A stretch of 64,000 nt of DNA. Origin: Candidatus Bacteroides merdigallinarum. GTDB lineage: Bacteria; Bacteroidota; Bacteroidia; Bacteroidales; Bacteroidaceae. The position numbers and the translations under genes were made by a program. Positions 36,528-44,597 of the stretch are shown here, in pieces; the stretch's first letter is position 1, and each line of letters begins with the position of its first letter. The DNA lies in contig DXBX01000063.1 in NCBI GenBank assembly GCA_019116285.1, positions 1 to 64,000 of the forward strand, given 5' to 3'. Under the pieces are notes generated by a model that was given only the letters and a program-made list of their open reading frames with translations, was not told the origin of the DNA and made no database searches.

Positions 36528-37262
36528 ATGCTGAAGAAGATTCTGACCCTCGCCTGCACCCTCGTGGCGGCCGCCTACCTTTTCCTGGCCGTCACCGCCT
36601 TCAACCGGAAGCCCGGCGGACAAGCCTGCCCCGGCCTCGAGCTGGCCGTACGCGACAGTGTCTACGCCGGCTTCGTCACCGGGCAGGACATCTCCGCCCT
36701 GCTCAGCCGCCAGGGCCTCGACCCCGCCGGGAAGAACACGGACAGCATCGACACACGCCGCATGGAGGAAGCCCTCGCCGGACACCCCCTCATTGACGAC
36801 GTGCAATGCTACAAGACACCCCGCGGAGGCGTGTGCGTCGAGGTCAGCCAGCGCCTCCCCATCCTGCGCATCATGAGCGACGGAGGAGAGAGCTACTACG
36901 TGGACAACAAAGGCCGCACGATGCCCCTCTCGGCCAAGTGCGTCGCCCGCCTGCCCGTGGCCACGGGCAGCGTCACACGCGCCTTTGCCACCGACTCCCT
37001 CTACGGCTTCGGGCAATTCCTGCGGGGCGACCCCTTCTGGCAGGCACAGACGGAGCAGATACACGTCCTCCCCGACCATACCATTGAGCTCGTGCCCCGC
37101 GTGGGCGACCACATCATCTACCTGGGCACCCTCGAAGGCTACGAGCGGAAGCTGCGCCGCGTCCGGCTCTTCTACGAGAAAGCACTCAACCGCGTGGGAT
37201 GGAACAAATATTCGCGCATCAACGTGGAGTTCGACAACCAGATTATCTGCACGCGCCGCTGA
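36528..37262 (+). CDS. ftsQ: FtsQ/DivIB-like division protein
   Basis: This 244-aa protein has a single N-terminal membrane anchor (about 5-23) followed by a periplasmic domain. Residues 65-110 (AGHPLIDDVQCYKTPRGGVCVEVSQRLPILRI) show the POTRA-like strand pattern, and the rest resembles the beta domain of FtsQ. Sequence identity in this family is low, so the call depends on topology and position between murC and ftsA. It links FtsL and the septal synthase to the divisome. A 22-nt repeat array follows its stop. Confidence 0.88.
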   Translation: MLKKILTLACTLVAAAYLFLAVTAFNRKPGGQACPGLELAVRDSVYAGFVTGQDISALLSRQGLDPAGKNTDSIDTRRMEEALAGHPLIDDVQCYKTPRGGVCVEVSQRLPILRIMSDGGESYYVDNKGRTMPLSAKCVARLPVATGSVTRAFATDSLYGFGQFLRGDPFWQAQTEQIHVLPDHTIELVPRVGDHIIYLGTLEGYERKLRRVRLFYEKALNRVGWNKYSRINVEFDNQIICTRR

Positions 37263-37273
37263 CCGCGGACACC

Positions 37274-37340
37274 GGTACCGACGGACACGAGCGCAGGTAC
37301 CGACGGGCACAAGCGCGGATACCGACGAACACAACCCGCA
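37274..37340 (+). repeat. 22-nt intergenic repeat array E
   Basis: Units start at 37274 (GGTACC), 37296 (GGTACC) and 37318 (GGATACC) with an exact 22-nt period, 11 nt after the ftsQ stop and 6 nt before the ftsA promoter. Confidence 0.88.
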
Positions 37341-37345
37341 ATACC

Positions 37346-37377
37346 TTGGGATAAACGATAGAAAATAACTAACTTTG
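37346..37377 (+). promoter_or_regulatory. Internal promoter for ftsA-ftsZ
   Basis: TTG (37346-37348), 21 nt, then TAACTTTG (37370-37377) make a good -33/-7 pair 27 nt before the ftsA ATG. It would let ftsA and ftsZ be expressed independently of the mraZ promoter. Confidence 0.65.
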
Positions 37378-37403
37378 CAGCCAAATACTAAACAACAGAA
37401 ACT

Positions 37404-38816
37404 ATGTCAACAACCGAATTTATCGCCGCCATCGAGTTGGGCTCATCACGCATCGCCGGCATCGCCGGACAGAAGCATGACGACGGAAGCCTCGAAGTCC
37501 TGGCCTACGCCTCGGAAGACTCGTCTTCGTTCGTACGCAAGGGCATCGTCTACAACATCGACAAGGCTGCCCACGCCATCCAAGGCATCGTCGCCACCTT
37601 GGAGGAGCAGCTGGGACAATCCATAGCCAAAGTCTACGCGGGCATCGGAGGACAGTCGCTGCGCACCGTGCGCAACGCCGTCAGCCGCACGCTGGATGAG
37701 GAGGGCATCATCTCCAACGACCTGGTGGACGAACTGAACGACGAGAACCTGCAAATCCCCCTGGCGGACATGTGCATCCTCGACGTCGCACCCCAGGAAT
37801 ACAAGATAGACAACACCCTGCACGCCGATCCCGTGGGCGTGGCCGGGCAACGCATCACCGGGCAATACCTCAACCTCGTCGCACGCCACCAGCTCCGCAA
37901 GAACCTCGAGCAAAGCTTCGAGAAAGCCGGAGTCAAGCTGGTCGACATGCCCGTGGCACCCCTCGCCCTGGCACGCGCCGTACTCTCCAAGAACGAGATG
38001 CGCGCCGGATGCGCCCTCGTCGACCTCGGCGCGGACACCACCACCGTACAGGTCTACAAGGACAATATCCTGCGCTACCTCTGCGTGCTCCCCCTGGGCG
38101 GACAGAACATCACCCGCGACCTCACCCTCCTGAAAATCGAGGAAGAAGAGGCCGAGCAACTCAAGCTGCAATACGGCGACGCCTGCTACCAGCCCGACAC
38201 CGACGATGCCAACCCGGCGGACACCCCTCAAACCTGCACCCTGGCCGACGGACGAGCCATTGAGCTGACCGCCCTGAACGACATCATCGGCGCACGCGCC
38301 GAGGAAATCCTGGCCAACGCATGGAATCAGATCAGGCAGTCCGGCTACGAGCGCGAACTGCTGGCAGGCACCATACTGACCGGCGGCAGTGCCCTCCTGA
38401 CGGGCACGGAAGCCCTCTTCCGCAAGCTCAGCCGCACGGAGAGAGTGCGCACCGCCCTCGCCATACAAGCCCCCCTGCACGACGCGCCGGGCACCCTCGC
38501 CTCCGACGCACGCCAAAACACCCTGTTGGGCCTCCTGGCCGTCGGCAGCGTGAACTGCGCCGTGCAGCCCAAGCCGCAGCCCAAGCCCGAACCCCAGCAG
38601 GCCAACATCTTCCGCGAAGAAGAAGTGGAAAAGCCCGAGCCGCCCAAGCCCGAGCCCAAGGAACCCCAAAGCACCGACAAGGACAAAGACCACAAGACCA
38701 CGAAGAAGCCCATCAAAGAACCCGACACGGGCAAGCGAGGCTCCTTCTTCGGCAACCTGTTCGAGAAATTCCGCAACGAGGTGCTGGACGACAACAGCGA
38801 AAAGCTGAACAATTAA
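37404..38816 (+). CDS. ftsA: Cell division protein FtsA
   Basis: This 470-aa actin-like ATPase tethers FtsZ to the membrane. The first phosphate loop is in AAIELGSSRIAGIAG, the second in GCALVDLGADTTTVQVYKD, and a late adenosine motif reads GTILTGGSALL. After the actin core (about 1-385) comes a Pro/Glu/Lys-rich linker (about 390-445) and a C-terminal amphipathic stretch, GSFFGNLFEKFRNEVL, the likely membrane-targeting helix. The long linker makes it larger than the E. coli protein (420 aa). It has its own predicted promoter and lies 37 nt before ftsZ. Confidence 0.96.
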   Translation: MSTTEFIAAIELGSSRIAGIAGQKHDDGSLEVLAYASEDSSSFVRKGIVYNIDKAAHAIQGIVATLEEQLGQSIAKVYAGIGGQSLRTVRNAVSRTLDEEGIISNDLVDELNDENLQIPLADMCILDVAPQEYKIDNTLHADPVGVAGQRITGQYLNLVARHQLRKNLEQSFEKAGVKLVDMPVAPLALARAVLSKNEMRAGCALVDLGADTTTVQVYKDNILRYLCVLPLGGQNITRDLTLLKIEEEEAEQLKLQYGDACYQPDTDDANPADTPQTCTLADGRAIELTALNDIIGARAEEILANAWNQIRQSGYERELLAGTILTGGSALLTGTEALFRKLSRTERVRTALAIQAPLHDAPGTLASDARQNTLLGLLAVGSVNCAVQPKPQPKPEPQQANIFREEEVEKPEPPKPEPKEPQSTDKDKDHKTTKKPIKEPDTGKRGSFFGNLFEKFRNEVLDDNSEKLNN

Positions 38817-38853
38817 CCATAGAGCAATAACCACTTAACCATTACATACGAAA

Positions 38854-40167
38854 ATGGACGACAGAGTACAATTCGACTTCCCCACCGACTCCCCTAAGAT
38901 CATCAAGGTCATCGGCGTGGGAGGAGGCGGCGGCAACGCCGTCAACCACATGTACCGCGAAGGCATCCACGAGGTGGCATTCGTGGTATGCAACACCGAC
39001 CGCAAGGCACTCGAAGAATCGCCCGTGCCCGTCAAAGTGCAACTCGGACACGAAGGCCTCGGAGCCGGCAACCGCCCCAGCAAGGCCAAGGAAGCCACCG
39101 AAGAAAGCATCGAAGAAGTCAAGAATATGCTCAACGACGGCACCAAGATGGTGTTCATCACCGCAGGCATGGGAGGCGGAACCGGCACCGGCGCCGCACC
39201 CACCATCGCCCGCATCACCAAGGAGATGGACATCCTGACGGTGGGCATCGTCACCATACCCTTCCGCTGGGAAGGCGACAAGAAAATCGACCAGGCCCTG
39301 GACGGCGTCGAGGAAATCAGCAAGAACGTAGACGCCCTGCTCGTCATCAACAACGAGAAGCTGGGCGAGATATACCCCGACCTCTCCGTCAAGAACGCCT
39401 TCGCCAAGGCCAACGACACCCTCCTCGTAGCCGCCAAGAGCATCGCCGAGATCATCACCATGCGCGGCATCATCAACCTGGACTTCAACGACGTCAAGAC
39501 CGTCATGAAGGACGGCGGCGTGGCCATCATGAGCACCGGATACGGCGAGGGCGAGAGCCGCGTCAGCAAGGCCATCGAGCAGGCCCGCCACTCACCCCTG
39601 CTCAACAACAACGACATCTTCAACTCCCAGAAAGTCCTCCTCAACATCTCCTACAGCCCCGACCACGAGCTGATGATGAGCGAGATGGACGAAGTCAAGG
39701 AGTTCATGAACCGCTTCAACCGCAACTTCGAGACCAAGTTCGGCATGGCCGAGGATCCCGCCCTGGGCGAACAGGTGAAAATCACCCTCCTCGCCACCGG
39801 ATTCGGCATCCAGGACATCCACATGAAGGAGATGGACCAGCGCCTCGAACAGCGCAGCCAGGAAGAGCAGAAGCGCCTGGCCGAACTGGAAGAGAAGGAA
39901 GAAGAACGGCGCAAACGCCGCGAGAGCTATTACGGACGCGATACCAACGCCCGCTACCAGCCCGTCCGCCGGCGCCACATCTACCTCTTCGCCCCCGAAG
40001 ACCTGGACAACACCGACGTCGTCACCCTGGTCGAAGAATCGCCCACCTGCCGGCGCGACAAGACCACCCTCAACGCCATCCGCGACAAAGCCGAGCAAGA
40101 GCGGGCCGAAGCCATCGCCACCGGAGGCGGACAACAAGGGGAAGAAGAAGGGGTCATTACATTCTGA
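38854..40167 (+). CDS. ftsZ: Cell division GTPase FtsZ
   Basis: This 437-aa tubulin homologue forms the Z-ring. The GTP-binding signature GGGTGTG is at 107-113, preceded by GVGGGGGNAVNHM near 22-33, and the synergy-loop region NLDFNDVKTVM is present. The globular core ends near 325. The tail holds a charged coiled-coil-like stretch (about 330-365, QRLEQRSQEEQKRLAELEEK). The classic C-terminal peptide (D/E-I-P-x-F-L) is not obvious, and ESPTCRRDK near 393 may serve that role. Confidence 0.97.
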   Translation: MDDRVQFDFPTDSPKIIKVIGVGGGGGNAVNHMYREGIHEVAFVVCNTDRKALEESPVPVKVQLGHEGLGAGNRPSKAKEATEESIEEVKNMLNDGTKMVFITAGMGGGTGTGAAPTIARITKEMDILTVGIVTIPFRWEGDKKIDQALDGVEEISKNVDALLVINNEKLGEIYPDLSVKNAFAKANDTLLVAAKSIAEIITMRGIINLDFNDVKTVMKDGGVAIMSTGYGEGESRVSKAIEQARHSPLLNNNDIFNSQKVLLNISYSPDHELMMSEMDEVKEFMNRFNRNFETKFGMAEDPALGEQVKITLLATGFGIQDIHMKEMDQRLEQRSQEEQKRLAELEEKEEERRKRRESYYGRDTNARYQPVRRRHIYLFAPEDLDNTDVVTLVEESPTCRRDKTTLNAIRDKAEQERAEAIATGGGQQGEEEGVITF

Positions 40168-40192
40168 ACTAAATCAAAAAAACAATAGCACT

Positions 40193-40645
40193 ATGAGTTT
40201 ATTCGACAAAGTCAGCGAAGACATTAAAACCGCAATGAAGGCCAAGGACAAAGTAGCCCTCGAGACACTGCGCAATATCAAGAAGGTATTTCTGGAGGCG
40301 AAGACCGCGCCGGGCGCCAACGACACCCTGAGCGATGCCGACGCCCTGAAGCTCATCCAGAAGCTGGCCAAGCAGGGCAAGGACGCCGCAGACATCTACA
40401 TCCAGCAGGGACGTCAGGACCTGGCCGACGAGGAGCTGGCGCAGGTGAAGGTGATGGAGACGTATCTGCCCAAACAGCTCTCGGCCGAAGAACTGGAGGC
40501 TGCCCTCCGCGAAATCATCGCCGAAGTGGGCGCCGAAGGCCCCAAGGACATGGGCAAGGTGATGGGCACCGCCACCAAGCGCCTGGCCGGCGTGGCCGAG
40601 GGTCGCGCCATCTCGGCCAAGGTGAAGGAGCTTTTGAACCTGTAA
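40193..40645 (+). CDS. YqeY/GatB-related small protein
   Basis: This 150-aa protein matches the GatB/YqeY family, which shares its fold with the tRNA-binding tail of amidotransferase GatB. The helical N-terminal half (SEDIKTAMKAKDKVALETLRNIKK) and the terminal MGKVMGTATKRLAGVAEGRAISAKVKELL stretch are typical. The function of stand-alone YqeY is not settled. It follows ftsZ by 25 nt and ends the cluster at a terminator hairpin. Confidence 0.9.
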   Translation: MSLFDKVSEDIKTAMKAKDKVALETLRNIKKVFLEAKTAPGANDTLSDADALKLIQKLAKQGKDAADIYIQQGRQDLADEELAQVKVMETYLPKQLSAEELEAALREIIAEVGAEGPKDMGKVMGTATKRLAGVAEGRAISAKVKELLNL

Positions 40646-40680
40646 GCAGGAAGAGCCCGACCCTGAAAAGCCGGTACATA

Positions 40681-40723
40681 ATGCCTGTCCCACGGTTATA
40701 CCCGCCGCCGGACAGGCATTTTT
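40681..40723 (+). terminator. Terminator after ftsZ-yqeY
   Basis: A perfect 10-bp stem, ATGCCTGTCC (40681-40690) with GGACAGGCAT (40710-40719), encloses a 19-nt loop and is followed by TTTT. It reaches the stop codon of the convergent recO gene. Confidence 0.8.
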
Positions 40724-41451
40724 CATAGAAAGACTTCGCGCAACACCTCCACCGAGCGCAGCTCCGGGAGGTCGGGCAGATGGAGGCGATAGTAGGTCAG
40801 AATGACCTCCAGGCAACGGGCACGCTCCTCGCGCGTGAGGCGGAAGAGGTGCATCGTAGCGTAATCCATGCGCATCAGGCGGGCCATGCGGGCGGCCTCG
40901 TCGGGCGGAAGGCAGTCGTTGTGTGCCGCGGGACGCAGGGGCGTGAAGCACGCGGCACGCAGGTCGAACCAGTCGCCCGCGGCATAATCCTCCAGGTTGG
41001 GATAAAGCCCCAGGAAGCGCGAGAGGCGCATGAGAAAGACCAGGTGGAAGTTGGCAAAGCCCGTGCGACACTCGTCCAGCCACAGCAGCGACGAGCGCAG
41101 GTAGGCAAAGAGAGGCCGGTTCTCCGTCTCCTCGCGCAACACCCGGTAGAGAAACTCGGAGAGGAACAGGGCAATGGCCGCCTTGCGCGGGTCGTAGGGC
41201 AGGGACGTATAGGGACAGGCCGTCCGGGCCTCCTTCACCCGCCCCACCGACGACGAGGAACGCACCTCGGCCTCCAGCTCCACCAGCGCGGGGGGCTGAA
41301 ACAGCACGCTCCGCACCGCCGCACGCCGCGAGCGCGACACCGGCACCACCACCGATGCCCGGCCCGACACCTCGGTATAGACGGTGGCCATCAGGGCCGT
41401 GTCCTTATACTTCACCGTGCGGAGCACGATACACTCTGTCTTCTGTAACAT
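40723..41451 (-). CDS. recO: DNA repair protein RecO
   Basis: This protein of about 242 aa has the RecO layout. An N-terminal OB-fold spans about 1-80 ([21 protein letters not shown] and SRASVVVP-like strands), followed by an alpha-helical domain ([27 protein letters not shown]). RecO works with RecR to load RecA at single-stranded gaps. The zinc-finger cysteines of some RecO proteins are absent, as usual in Bacteroidota. The open frame extends 19 codons further, but the ATG at 41451 begins the conserved [10 protein letters not shown] sequence. Confidence 0.92.
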   Translation of the reverse strand: MLQKTECIVLRTVKYKDTALMATVYTEVSGRASVVVPVSRSRRAAVRSVLFQPPALVELEAEVRSSSSVGRVKEARTACPYTSLPYDPRKAAIALFLSEFLYRVLREETENRPLFAYLRSSLLWLDECRTGFANFHLVFLMRLSRFLGLYPNLEDYAAGDWFDLRAACFTPLRPAAHNDCLPPDEAARMARLMRMDYATMHLFRLTREERARCLEVILTYYRLHLPDLPELRSVEVLREVFL

Positions 41452-41562
41452 CTCATTCCGTTTCGTTAGCGGGAGCAAAGCTACGAAAAATCCGCGAAAC
41501 CCGACCATCCCACCGCTGCCAAATCACACCCCATCCCGCCGCAGACGTCCGGGGATATTGCC

Positions 41563-41635
41563 GTCCGCGCTCGCCGGTATCCCCGAGCGCGTTCGTCGGC
41601 TCCCGCGAGCACGAGCGCCGATACCGCCGAATCCG
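41563..41635 (+). repeat. 22-nt intergenic repeat array F
   Basis: Units start at 41576 (GGTATC), 41598 (GGCTCC) and 41620 (GATACC) with an exact 22-nt period. It lies between the divergent recO and argS genes, upstream of the argS promoter. It is one of the few arrays not next to a gene 3' end. Confidence 0.82.
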
Positions 41636-41654
41636 CACGGATTCTCCCCACGGA

Positions 41655-41687
41655 TTGCCGCCGTCTCATTTAAATGTCGTATCTTTG
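41655..41687 (+). promoter_or_regulatory. Promoter of argS
   Basis: TTG (41655-41657), 22 nt, then TATCTTTG (41680-41687), 29 nt before the ATG. The -7 element matches the Bacteroidota consensus exactly, and the spacing is at the long end. Confidence 0.6.
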
Positions 41688-41716
41688 TGCCCAATAACAG
41701 AAATACCTTATCACTC

Positions 41717-43510
41717 ATGAAGATAGAAGAAAGACTGACCGCAGCCGTCGTGAACGGCCTGAAAGCACTGTACGGACAGGACGTGCCCTCCGCACAAGTG
41801 CAATTGCAGAAGACGAAGAAAGAGTTTGAAGGACACCTGACACTGGTAGTGTTCCCCTTCCTGCGCATGTCGCGCAAAGGACCCGAGCAGACAGCCGGGG
41901 AGATCGGCGAATACCTGGTGGCCAACGAGCCCGCCGTGGCCGCCTACAACGTGATCAAGGGCTTCCTCAACCTCACCGTGGCCCCCGCAGCCTGGATCGA
42001 ACTCCTGGATGATATCCATGCGCAGCCCGAGTACGGGTTGACACCCGCCACGCCGGAGTCGCCCCTGGTGATGATCGAGTATTCGTCGCCCAACACCAAC
42101 AAGCCCCTCCACCTGGGCCACGTGCGCAACAACCTCCTGGGCAACGCCCTGGCAAGGATTATCGCCGCCAACGGCAACCGTGTGGTCAAGACCAACATCG
42201 TCAACGACCGCGGCATACACATCTGCAAGTCCATGCTGGCCTGGCTGAAGTATGGCAACGGCGAGACACCCGAATCCTCCGGCAAGAAGGGCGACCACCT
42301 CATAGGCGACTATTACGTGGCCTTCGACAAGCACTACAAAGCCGAAGTGAGCCAACTCATGGAGCAGGGCATGACAAAGGAAGAGGCCGAGGCCGCCTCG
42401 CCGCTGATGAAGGAGGCGCGCGAGATGCTCGTCAAGTGGGAAGCCGGCGACCCCGAAGTGCGTGCCCTGTGGAAGAAGATGAACGACTGGGTGTACGCCG
42501 GATTCGACGAGACCTACCGCATGATGGGCGTCAGCTTCGACAAGATATATTACGAATCCGAGACCTACCTGGAGGGCAAGAAGAAGGTGCTCGAAGGACT
42601 GGACAAGGGGTTGTTCTACCGCAAGGAAGACGGATCGGTGTGGGCCGACCTGACGGGCGAGGGGCTGGACCACAAGCTGCTGCTCCGCTCGGACGGCACG
42701 TCGGTCTACATGACGCAGGACATCGGCACGGCCGAGCAACGCTTCGCCGACTACCCCATCGACAAGATGATCTACGTGGTGGGCAACGAGCAAAACTACC
42801 ACTTCCAGGTGCTCAGCATCCTGCTAGACCGCCTGGGCTTCGAGTGGGGCAAGAGCCTGGTGCACTTCTCCTACGGCATGGTGGAGCTGCCCGAAGGCAA
42901 GATGAAGAGCCGCGAGGGCACCGTGGTGGACGCTGACGACCTGATGGCGGAGATGATTGCCACCGCCCGCGAGACCAGCGGCGACCTGGGCAAGCTGGAC
43001 GGCCTGACGCCGGAGGAGGCGGAGGACATCGCCCGCATCGTGGGCCTGGGCGCGCTGAAGTACTTCATCCTCAAGGTGGACGCCCGCAAGAACATGACGT
43101 TCAACCCCAAGGAGTCCATCGACTTCAACGGCAACACGGGCCCCTTCATCCAGTACACCTACGCCCGCATCCGCAGCGTGCTGCGCAAGGCACAGGAGGC
43201 TGGCATCCAGCTGCCCGAACGCCTGCCCGAAGGCATCAGCCTCAGCACGAAGGAAGAGGGCCTGGTGCAGATGCTGGCCGACTTTGCCGCCGTGGTGCGC
43301 CAGGCAGGCACGGACTACAGCCCGTCCGTCATCGCCAACTACTGCTACGACCTGGTGAAGGAGTACAACCAGTTCTACCACGACTTCAGCATCCTGCGCG
43401 AGGAGAATGAGGCCGTGCGTCTGTTCCGTCTGGTGCTCTCCGCCGAGGTGGCGAAGATTGTGAAGCTGGGCATGGGCCTGCTGGGCATCGAGGTGCCGGA
43501 ACGGATGTAA
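41717..43510 (+). CDS. argS: Arginyl-tRNA synthetase
   Basis: This 597-aa class I aminoacyl-tRNA synthetase has an N-terminal Add-1 domain (about 1-100) and the HIGH motif as HLGH at 132-135 in SSPNTNKPLHLGHVRNN. The KMSKS region is replaced by GKMKSREGTVV, as in many ArgRS, and a helical anticodon-binding domain (DALR type) fills the C-terminal third, ending LLGIEVPERM. It charges tRNA-Arg. The frame is open for more than 100 codons upstream through a repeat array, but the ATG at 41717 follows a good promoter. Confidence 0.97.
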   Translation: MKIEERLTAAVVNGLKALYGQDVPSAQVQLQKTKKEFEGHLTLVVFPFLRMSRKGPEQTAGEIGEYLVANEPAVAAYNVIKGFLNLTVAPAAWIELLDDIHAQPEYGLTPATPESPLVMIEYSSPNTNKPLHLGHVRNNLLGNALARIIAANGNRVVKTNIVNDRGIHICKSMLAWLKYGNGETPESSGKKGDHLIGDYYVAFDKHYKAEVSQLMEQGMTKEEAEAASPLMKEAREMLVKWEAGDPEVRALWKKMNDWVYAGFDETYRMMGVSFDKIYYESETYLEGKKKVLEGLDKGLFYRKEDGSVWADLTGEGLDHKLLLRSDGTSVYMTQDIGTAEQRFADYPIDKMIYVVGNEQNYHFQVLSILLDRLGFEWGKSLVHFSYGMVELPEGKMKSREGTVVDADDLMAEMIATARETSGDLGKLDGLTPEEAEDIARIVGLGALKYFILKVDARKNMTFNPKESIDFNGNTGPFIQYTYARIRSVLRKAQEAGIQLPERLPEGISLSTKEEGLVQMLADFAAVVRQAGTDYSPSVIANYCYDLVKEYNQFYHDFSILREENEAVRLFRLVLSAEVAKIVKLGMGLLGIEVPERM

Positions 43511-43535
43511 GACATTGGCTTAGATACATGGATTG

Positions 43536-43608
43536 GGCGCGGATGGCGCGGATGACACGGATAAAACCCTTCCCAAAAGGAATCCGTGAGATCCGCGTAA
43601 TCCGCGCC
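43536..43608. repeat. Inverted array of 9-nt units between argS and the histidine kinase
   Basis: Three 9-nt units of the form NNCGCGGAT (43536, 43545, 43554) are followed by a 19-nt loop and three complementary units (43582, 43591, 43600). The arms pair in the 7-nt cores while the two linker bases vary. The third unit of each arm has CACGGAT instead of CGCGGAT. It lies between convergent genes and may act as a two-way terminator. Confidence 0.88.
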
Positions 43609-43628
43609 TAAGTCATATAACAGGTGCC

Positions 43629-44597
43629 TCACGGGAACTGCAACGTGAAGCAACTGCCCTGCCCCACGGCGGACTGCAACGTGATGTTCCCGCCGTGGCG
43701 GTTCATGACCTGACGGCAGAGGCTCAGGCCGATGCCGGAGCCGCCGGGCTTGGTGGTGAAGAAGGGGACGAACACCTTGTCCTGCACGTCGGGCAGGATG
43801 CCCTCGCCATTGTCGCGCACGTAGATGACGCACTTCCAGGGGAGGGCTTCGGCGGTGCCCACCTCGATGCAGGGATCGGGCGTCCGGGCGCAGGCCTCGC
43901 GCGCGTTCTTCAGGAGGTTGATGAGCACCTGCTCCACCTGGGCGCGGTCGATGTGCAACTGGATGTCGTCGGCGGGGAGATGGATGCGGATGGCGGGGTC
44001 GTCGGGATAGAGCTTGCGCAGGTCGGCCAGCAGTTCGCGCACGGAGACGGGACGGCGCACGGGCGCGGGCAGGCGGGTCAGACGGCGGTAGTTCTCCACA
44101 AACTCCAGCAGGCCCTTGCTGCGGCGGCAGATGGTCTTCATGCCCTGCTGCATCACGGCATAGTTCCGCTCGTTCATCTCGCGCTCGCTCAGGGTCTCGC
44201 TCAGGGAGAGGATGGGCGTGATGGAGTTCATGATTTCGTGCGTCAGCACGCGGATGAGCTTCTGCCAGGCCTCCATCTCGTTGCGTTCCAGCAGGCGGGT
44301 GCGGAATCCCTGCATCGCATCGGACAATTCCCCGGCCATCTCCTCCATCGGACGGTTGCGGTAGGGCGAACGGAAGGAAATCATCCGGTCGTCGTGGCGC
44401 AGGCTCTCCGCCAGGCCGCGCATCATGCGCATCTGCACCATCTGCAACCGGTAGAGGCGGACAGCCATCAGCAGCAGCAACAGGAAGAGGGTGGCGGCAC
44501 AGAACCACAAGCGGCGCTCCGCCAGCACATACACCCCGACCGACATCAGGGCAAAGCCTGCCACGTGGAGCAGGACGATGAAAGAATAGCGTCTCAT
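43629..44597 (-). CDS. NtrB-like sensor histidine kinase
   Basis: This 322-aa membrane kinase has two adjacent membrane helices (about 6-25 and 31-48) with almost no periplasmic loop. A HisKA-like region follows, with phosphoacceptor H120 in VLTHEIMNSITPI, then an HATPase domain with the N box INLLKNAREA, G1 DNGEGI, and GGSGIGLSLCRQVMNRHGG. The short extracytoplasmic part suggests it senses a membrane or intracellular cue. Its start overlaps the response regulator stop by 4 nt. It probably controls the divergent export operon. Confidence 0.93.
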   Translation of the reverse strand: MRRYSFIVLLHVAGFALMSVGVYVLAERRLWFCAATLFLLLLLMAVRLYRLQMVQMRMMRGLAESLRHDDRMISFRSPYRNRPMEEMAGELSDAMQGFRTRLLERNEMEAWQKLIRVLTHEIMNSITPILSLSETLSEREMNERNYAVMQQGMKTICRRSKGLLEFVENYRRLTRLPAPVRRPVSVRELLADLRKLYPDDPAIRIHLPADDIQLHIDRAQVEQVLINLLKNAREACARTPDPCIEVGTAEALPWKCVIYVRDNGEGILPDVQDKVFVPFFTTKPGGSGIGLSLCRQVMNRHGGNITLQSAVGQGSCFTLQFP

